Shown here: piece after piece, positions 57,960 to 64,000 of the stretch | Layout: the number at the start of each line of letters is the position of its first letter | Position numbering within the stretch: position 1 is the first letter of the stretch | NCBI GenBank assembly: GCA_028023455.1 | Contig: JAQFVV010012506.1 | Coordinates: 3,588,714-3,652,713, forward strand | DNA: 64,000 nucleotides | Direction of reading: 5' to 3' | Source: Epiperipatus broadwayi | Taxonomy: Eukaryota; Onychophora; Udeonychophora; Euonychophora; Peripatidae | The notes under the pieces: model-generated | What the model saw: the letters and a program-made list of their open reading frames with translations, nothing else | What the model was told of the DNA's origin: nothing | The model's database searches: none | Made by a program: the position numbers and the translations under genes

Positions 57960-60250
57960 TAGACTTTGTAAAGTTAAAAGAAAAGGTAAAAAATAAATAA
58001 TTTAAAAAATGGATTTATATTTTACTATCAAGACACAAACATTGGAAGCACTAATGAAGTGGTATTTATTATAAATAAAAAGTGAAAGAACAACATTATA
58101 GAGAAGAGTGATGTGGTTAGTTATTCAAATTAATGAAACATTGCAAATACAGATAATTTAGGTTTATACTCCAATAAGTTCTCATTGTGATGAAAAAGTA
58201 AAAAATTTTATATGGATGTACAAAATGCCTTTAATTAGACCCAACATTATTTTAAAATTGTCATGAGAAACTTTAATTTTAAAATTGGTAAACAAATAAA
58301 AGATGAAAATGTTTCTGATAAATTTGATTATAGTGATAGAAATGAAAAAAAATATAGAGTTGTGGCGTTCAAAAAAGAAAAACTGCAAATGAATCTTTTC
58401 TTTGAGAAAAATGCTAAATGGAAATGAATGTTGAAGCATCACAATAAAGATATAACAAAATTAGATTATATTGAAAATATTTTATTTCAAAATTGTAATA
58501 TTATTAATAGATTCAAAATAGGAAATGATCATCAATTTAGTGAAATATAAGATATGCTTTAATGCAAAATTTATTGTTAACAAAATCAGAATTAACAACT
58601 GATAATGAATGAATTTGTAAACCATTTTAAAATATTAACAGACTTTAAAGATGACTCACACCTGACTGAAATATGTAAGAAGATAAAAAGCAACAGGTTA
58701 TCAGTAAATTTTCTATTAAGACAAGGCAATGTAGGAAGAAAAGAAAGATTATGAAGATATAATTTAAAATGATACATAAAAAAAAATTGAATTTCTGGAG
58801 TTCTGTAAAATGATACAAAAAAGAATTAATAATGAAATAAAATATAATTGGAAAAGAAAGCTAAGGTATTAAAATTCTCAAAAATGCAAAACAATGTCTT
58901 GATATTGAAAGAAAGGTTGTTTGAGTAAAAAGATGGAACTATTATTAAAAGAGAGATAATGGCATGAAATGTATGGAAGAGCTTTATAAACAATTATATA
59001 ATAATAAAAAACTAAAAAAAGTACATCTTCTGAATTGCCAAGTACTTTATGTAAAGAATGAGACATCCAATTCTATTCTCTAAAAAAGAGAAAAGCTCCA
59101 AATGATGGAATTGTTAATATTTTAAAAGATGCAGGTGAAAAAGTAGAAAAATTATTGGCAAAGATATATATCGGATGTCTAAATAGTAAAAATATACTAG
59201 ATGATTGGAAGAATGCAATAGTAATGTTGATAATTAAGAATGGCAGTAAAGAAAATATTACAAATTAAAGATGTATCAATCTTCTATATGTTCTATATAA
59301 AATCTTTGTCAAAATCTAAATCAACCAAAAGAACAACAAGAATTTAAAGATATAGAAAGGATTGCCATTAGGGTTTTGATATTTATTCATGAAAAGACAT
59401 TTGATTTGATAAGTATTTTCATGTTATGGAAAGCTTTGTATCATTATGTTATAAATGCAGAATATTGTCACATTTAGATGAATATTTTTAAAAATGCAAC
59501 AGACGTAGGAGAAGATAATTTCATATCCAAAATTTTTTACAAAGTGATTACAAAAAGCATTTTGTGGATTTGAATGAGAAGCTAAGGAAGTAAAATAAAT
59601 GCAGATTATTTAAGTTGTATAGATTTTAAAGATATGGTTATTTTTGCAAACGATTCTTCAGAGCTTCAGGAGAATTATCAGATGACAATAACAACATAAG
59701 TCTAAAACAAATATTATGGGGAAAAAAATATTCAGTGGATTTTTTTAGAAAAAAAAAATAGGAATTGATAATCATGAATTAGAAGTTAACAATTACAAAT
59801 ATCTTGACATATTATTAATACATGTGGAAAACAAATGAATAAAATTAATTATAGAATTAAACTGGAGTAAGGTACTTTTAAAATGTACGCCTATGTGTTT
59901 AAAAAGAAATGTTTTTAATATACATATTTTATCAGCTTTATTTATGGTCACTTAACAGAAGAAAAATACAGAAATTTCAGACTCAACAAAATATGGTAAG
60001 ATGTACTATAGGAATAAGAAGAGATGAAAAATGAAATACATTGATGAGAGAGCAAATACATATTATTGACATTATTGAAAGAATTAAGAGACTGAAATAG
60101 AGCTATTACTAAAAGATATAATAATAGATGAACAGAAGAAGTTTTAAATTGGATATCAAGAATTTTTAAAAGAAACTAAGTGTGATATTAGTGGGTGGAA
60201 TAAGGGCATTTATCCTGCAGTGGTTCAATAATGGTTGAAAATGATGATGA
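57960..60250 (+). mobile_element. Very old RTE copy containing endonuclease and RT
   Basis: The plus strand shows, in broken frames, endonuclease traces GSTNEVVFIINKK (about 58,045), VYTPISSHCDEKV (58,161), FNFKIGKQIKD (about 58,275), FFEKNAKWK (about 58,405) and IGNDHQFSE (58,520), then the linker (58,790-59,010), then RT from NDGIVNILKDAGEKVEKLLA (59,101) to the C-terminal end near 60,235, followed by (ATG)n at 60,241. These correspond one to one with the copy at 15,311-17,634 but extend further into the endonuclease. Stops occur every few dozen codons. Confidence 0.85.
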
Positions 60251-60825
60251 AACATATTGCCACAGAAATATAATCTGTATATTATTCTTAGATTGACAGT
60301 TATAAGTCTTTGCTTGTATTTGAGAAGAAAAATTATATAGTATATATTTTACCAACCACATTTTTAGATTAACTAATTGCATATAGATAAATGAAATTTT
60401 TTTATTATTATTACTATTTACTTATTTATAAAGTTTTTAGAGGTCATGTTATTATTTTAAAATATCAGAAAATCAAGTTTGGCATTATATTTCTTCAGCA
60501 GGTTGTTTGATGTATAATTATAAAACTGGTTTGACACAAATCTGATTGAGATTAAAAATAGATTTTACATTAAAATATGTTTTACACGGCTATTATGAAT
60601 AATTTCATTCAAATTTATATTTAACTACTAATAGATATTTTATTGTTCTAACATTTACCAAAAGAATTTGTATAAATATCAAAAATTTATTTATTTAAAT
60701 TAATAAATAACATCAAATCATTTAATTCTTCAATTCCCTCTGTATATTGTAAAATAACTACTCCACATCAAATCACTTTGATTTTTTTTTTCAGCATATA
60801 TTTTTGAGTATTTAGAAACAAAAAA
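60251..60825. other. AT-rich stretch
   Basis: Nothing recognised between the RTE relic and the SINE head. Confidence 0.4.
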
Positions 60826-60925
60826 AAAAAGGTGTCTTGCGTTGTTAGCCTAGAGGTATCGCAGCTGCCATGCAAGCAAGTAGTTAGTTGGTTGCAGACG
60901 GTTGTGGGTTGGAAAAAAAAAAATG
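60826..60925 (+). mobile_element. tRNA-derived SINE head
   Basis: An A-rich run is followed by a GC-richer segment with an A-box-like TTAGCCTAGAGG (60,845-60,856) and, 50 nt later, a decayed B-box GGGTTGGAA (60,906-60,914), ending in an A11 run. The segment between, GCAGCTGCCATGCAAGCAAG, occupies the anticodon-arm position. The order and spacing fit a polymerase III promoter copied from a tRNA. A short SINE or tRNA retropseudogene is the likeliest identity. Confidence 0.5.
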
Positions 60926-61253
60926 TTACATTTATTGTGATATATATGAAACTAAATAATATGAAAACTATAATAAATTTTTTTATCAATAAAATTATCA
61001 AGATGGCATATTCAAATACGTTTTAATATGTATTCACATATGTTAAAACAAAGATTTTCATTAGTTAAAAATCAGAATATATATATATTAAACCAATGTA
61101 TGTATTTGCCTGTTGTTAATATTTTATCAGTGTTTTGACTGGATAACACCAGCCATCATCTGCAATAGTAAAGATTTTGCAGATATCTCTGCAATATTCT
61201 TTAACGACCTGCCCTGGTGTGATCAAGCAAAAAAAAAAGAAGCTATATATATA
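60926..61253. other. AT-rich stretch
   Basis: Nothing recognised; it ends in a (TA)n run beside the hAT-like insertion. Confidence 0.4.
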
Positions 61254-61261
61254 TGTATACA

Positions 61262-61426
61262 CAGAGCCGGCGCTGGGTACTAGGCGCCCGCATGCAAATT
61301 TGATTTTGGTGCCCCTGTCAGGGATGACGCCTTCTTTTTCAGATGCTAATCTCTCAGTGATGGCGCCTCCTTCTGCCAGCGCCCGCATGCCTAGCATGCG
61401 TTGCATGCCCGCTTCCGCCGGCCCTG
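61262..61426. mobile_element. 165-bp hAT-like MITE with perfect 8-bp target duplication
   Basis: It starts CAGAGCCGGC and ends GCCGGCCCTG, terminal inverted repeats of the CAGRGCCGGC type common in hAT elements. The 8-bp duplication TGTATACA flanks it exactly (61,254-61,261 and 61,427-61,434), as hAT transposases produce. The interior is GC-rich with repeated GCGCCCGCATGC motifs, in sharp contrast to the surroundings. Frames of 108 codons on both strands cross its borders and are not genes. Confidence 0.9.
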
Positions 61427-61434
61427 TGTATACA

Positions 61435-62143
61435 GTATACAATATGTCAAGTGCTAAACAGCATTGGCAAAAAGAAGATATTGGAGTGATAATTTACATA
61501 TGAGTTAATTTTGAATAACAATAAATTGCACTTATCAAGAATAACCCCTGCTGCCTTATTTGCTTAAGATGTTGGCTATTCAGAGGCAGATTACTGTTTC
61601 TTTTATAAACATTTATAATCTGCCTTTTCTCTAGCTCTTTTTTGTTACTTTTTTATTATCTTATACTCCTTAGTTGGTCATGATAAATCTAAGCCATCAT
61701 TCAGGTTTCTACACTAACTGTAATGAAGGAATTGGCCTGTTTCTGCTATTAGATATATTTTTTTCTATTTATATATATATATATATTGGTCTGAGGCAAT
61801 GAATGCTCAATTCAGTCAAGGTATGGTGGAATCTGGACTAGTCCATTAGTTGAAAATAAGGTGAAATATTACAATCATCATTCAGGTTTCTATACTAATC
61901 ATAATGAAGGAAATATATCATTGTAAAATACATCTTCATCTTTTAATTGCAAATATAGCAATTTTGATTCCAATCCCTTGTTGTTTTTGTGCACAATGAA
62001 TGTGTAAGTATTGCAGACCTCCAGCTTTGAGAAAACATCAATAGGAACGGGTTTAGATGATTGAGACTTCCTTAGCTATGATCTTGCACAATGCAATAAG
62101 TTAATGAGTTATTTTTATAATAGATATAGAATTGAACCTTTCA
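61435..62143. repeat. AT-rich stretch with a 36-bp direct repeat
   Basis: CATCATTCAGGTTTCTA followed by CACTAACTGTAATGAAGGA occurs at 61,695 and, slightly changed, at 61,876, 181 bp apart. A short inverted pair GGCAGATTA/TAATCTGCC lies at about 61,581 and 61,616, and a (TA)n tract at 61,770-61,786. No gene was recognised. Confidence 0.6.
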
Positions 62144-62196
62144 CTCATTAAATAATTGTAAGCCTTTTTTTTATAGGCTTACAATTGTTTAATGAG
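62144..62196. repeat. 21-bp stem hairpin
   Basis: CTCATTAAATAATTGTAAGC and the next base pair with GCTTACAATTGTTTAATGAG around a T-rich loop of 11 nt. A T-rich loop could also suggest a terminator-like fold, but no transcript is evident; a foldback remnant is more likely. Confidence 0.65.
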
Positions 62197-63344
62197 CCTT
62201 CTACAAATCTAGAAGAATCTGGAAAAAAAGATTTTACATGGTCTTTTACAAAATCTAGTTTAATCACTATTCCCTAATAATTTCTCAATACAGAATAAAT
62301 TGTAATATTAGAGATAAGCAGAAGACGATAGTGATAGTAATAAAAAAAATTTTTTTTAATTTCTAGATACATGAAATATACAAACGTTGCATGTTATGGA
62401 CTGTTTAAAACTTGAACAAATTAGATCATTTGGTACTAAAGAGATATAAAGTTTTAAGATTAGTATAGATTTGTGCATGTAAAACTCATCTTTTAAAAGG
62501 AGAATGGCCAGATGAATGGAAGGAGACTGCATTCTAATGGATTTGTAATTAATCTAACAGACTTTATTTTATTCTTTAAATTTCTGAATGAATCTATGAA
62601 AGATTAATGACAAAAAGTGGATTGTGCTCCAATATTAGATTAAAGGATCAAAAAAAAAAAAAAAGAAAGCTTTTATTTCTCTAATGCATTTTTCTTCATA
62701 GCCGTTTTAATACACGTAATGATAGAAATTATGAAGTAGACCAACTTTAATATTTTGTTATTATATTTTTCATAACACATAAGTTGACTATCATGAAAGC
62801 TTTGTGTAAATAGAAAAGTCATTTTAAAAGAATTTAGATACATTCACGCTTAAAATTTTGGCATTTTATGCATTACATTATAAATGCAAATCAGAACATT
62901 AAAAAAGGCATTATTATATTACCTCTTCTTATTTATAGATTGTTTGTAAATCACAGATAACTATCCTTCAATGTTAAAGTCAATAATTTTATTAAAAATT
63001 AGATGCTATTGAAATATATTAGTAGAAAATTTAATGTTCAATCTTGATAACTGTAGAATACTAGAATGTCCAATTTAGGTTTCAAGCTATGCTTATTACT
63101 AAAGATGAAATTCTGTTATTCCTAACAATAAGAATTTCTAGATTTGTTTTCTTAAAATATTGTATTGTTATTACCATGCGCTTAATAAGAATTAATGTTT
63201 ACTTAAAATATTATATTGTTATTACCATGCACTTAATAAGAATTAATGTTTACAACTTTAAATTGATTTGAAATATTTCCAATTATAAGATCTATATATT
63301 AACTTGCTATGAATTGAAAGATTTCATGAATGTTGATTTCTAGA
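62197..63344. other. AT-rich stretch with a small tandem repeat
   Basis: Near 63,155-63,255 a 57-bp unit containing ATTGTTATTACCATGC and TTAATAAGAATTAATGTTTA is present twice in a row. No gene was recognised. Confidence 0.5.
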
Positions 63345-63575
63345 TGAGGTAGTGGACTTAATTAGTGAAGAACTTACTAACTTCTCACTCTCAAATCAAA
63401 ATGCTTTAGATTTGTTTATATAATTAAAAAGTAGGTTGAAAATAAGATGCCCGCTCTTGTCTTTATAAAGTCATAATCTTGTGTTAAGATTTGTAGAGGT
63501 CACTCTCATGATAAAATTGAGCACTCAAGATGCATAGTAGTAAGGTTAAAGCCTTATATGTATTTAATTTCATTT
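63345..63575 (-). repeat. Third, diverged copy of the 348-bp repeat
   Basis: In opposite orientation to 41,401-41,600: AGTGGACTTAATTAGTGAAG, ATGCTTTAGATTTG, CTTTATAAAGTCATAATCTT, TTTGTAGAGGTCACTCTC and GAGCACTCAAGATGCAT match in order. The copy is partial and more diverged than the tandem pair. Confidence 0.8.
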
Positions 63576-63684
63576 AAGAAAAGCTTATGGAAATGTTGAG
63601 CTTTATAAAACTGGTAAATTAAAACTATGAAAAAATATAGTCATTAGTTTAAGATAGTAACTATATATTGTCTTCCAATAAACA

Positions 63685-64000
63685 TCACATGATCATCATT
63701 TCTTATGCTTGCTTATAACTGTTATTAAAACAGGCAAAACTCTCCATACAGTATTGCCACTCAGTGCAAGTCAGAGTAATCAATGGATGCCAGAAGGCTT
63801 GTGCATTAAGTCCACATCTAATGTCTATTCATCCCATATCCCCAGACTAGTTTCTGGCTTGTGACTTTCATCAGTGAGGAGCCTTGGATCTGAGAGCACT
63901 GCACCTAGATCTTAAGATCTAATGCAACCCTCCATCTCTACTTAACTTCAAAACTATGAGTCTTAAATTAAAAACAATAATATTTTCAGTCCAAGCTCAT
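63685..64000 (+). repeat. Dispersed repeat family E, copy 2, running off the window
   Basis: It begins near ACATCACATGATCATCATTT and follows the family E order (TTATGCTTGCTTATAACTGT, AACAGGCAAAACTC, CAGTGCAAGTCAGAGTAATC, CCCCAGACTAGTTTCTGGCT, CTGCACCTAGATCTTAAGAT). It includes both the terminal part seen at 54,961 and the body seen at 54,590-54,900, so it shows how those two pieces were once joined. It is cut by the window end. Confidence 0.85.

Noticed and set aside
61116-61503. 108-codon frames on both strands around 61,300
   Set aside because: They span the hAT-like MITE and both its AT-rich flanks; the openness comes from the GC-rich insertion.

Overview
The window is a gene-poor, strongly AT-rich stretch of animal nuclear DNA, most likely from an invertebrate. 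This rests on non-LTR retrotransposons of the RTE type and of a CR1/L2-like type, Ty3/Gypsy elements, tRNA-derived SINE heads, a hAT-type miniature element, and canonical GT-AG intron borders around one short coding exon. No bacterial, plasmid or phage gene was seen. I cannot name the species.

Layout: 1-5,950 is dominated by foldback repeats (a 465-bp near-perfect palindrome, its half copy, a 2.1-kb element with arms over 500 bp, and a 300-bp foldback). 6,700-8,400 holds a short unidentified coding remnant and one likely host exon, both on the minus strand. 11,850-12,840 is a promoter-like, less AT-rich island. 13,570-18,190 is a degenerate short-repeat field split by a MITE-like element and a 5'-truncated RTE (minus). 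18,500-23,330 is a heavily decayed Gypsy element (plus). 24,066-28,000 has more foldbacks and a tRNA-derived SINE head. 28,316-33,464 is the best preserved non-LTR element: two tandem 226-bp units, ORF1 with PHD and SGNH-esterase domains, and a full ORF2 with endonuclease and reverse transcriptase, none of it broken. 35,698-40,900 is a decayed non-LTR element on the minus strand, followed by a tandem and inverted 348-bp repeat. 42,165-45,390 is a second RTE relic split by a 2-kb insertion. 46,985-52,545 is a nearly complete Gypsy element with two LTRs and a 5-bp target duplication. 54,570-64,000 carries another foldback family, a third and very old RTE copy, a second SINE head, a 165-bp hAT-like MITE with a perfect 8-bp duplication, and further copies of repeats seen earlier.

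The window is therefore a record of nested transposition. The CR1/L2-like element and the Gypsy at 46,985 are youngest; the three RTE copies and the Gypsy at 18,500 are older. Foldback families recur in several places, some inverted relative to each other. The only host-gene evidence is the exon at 8,296-8,374. The most interesting objects are the intact PHD/esterase LINE (C-poor sense strand, promoter-like tandem units, two ORFs in the same frame separated by one stop) and the 2.1-kb composite foldback element.
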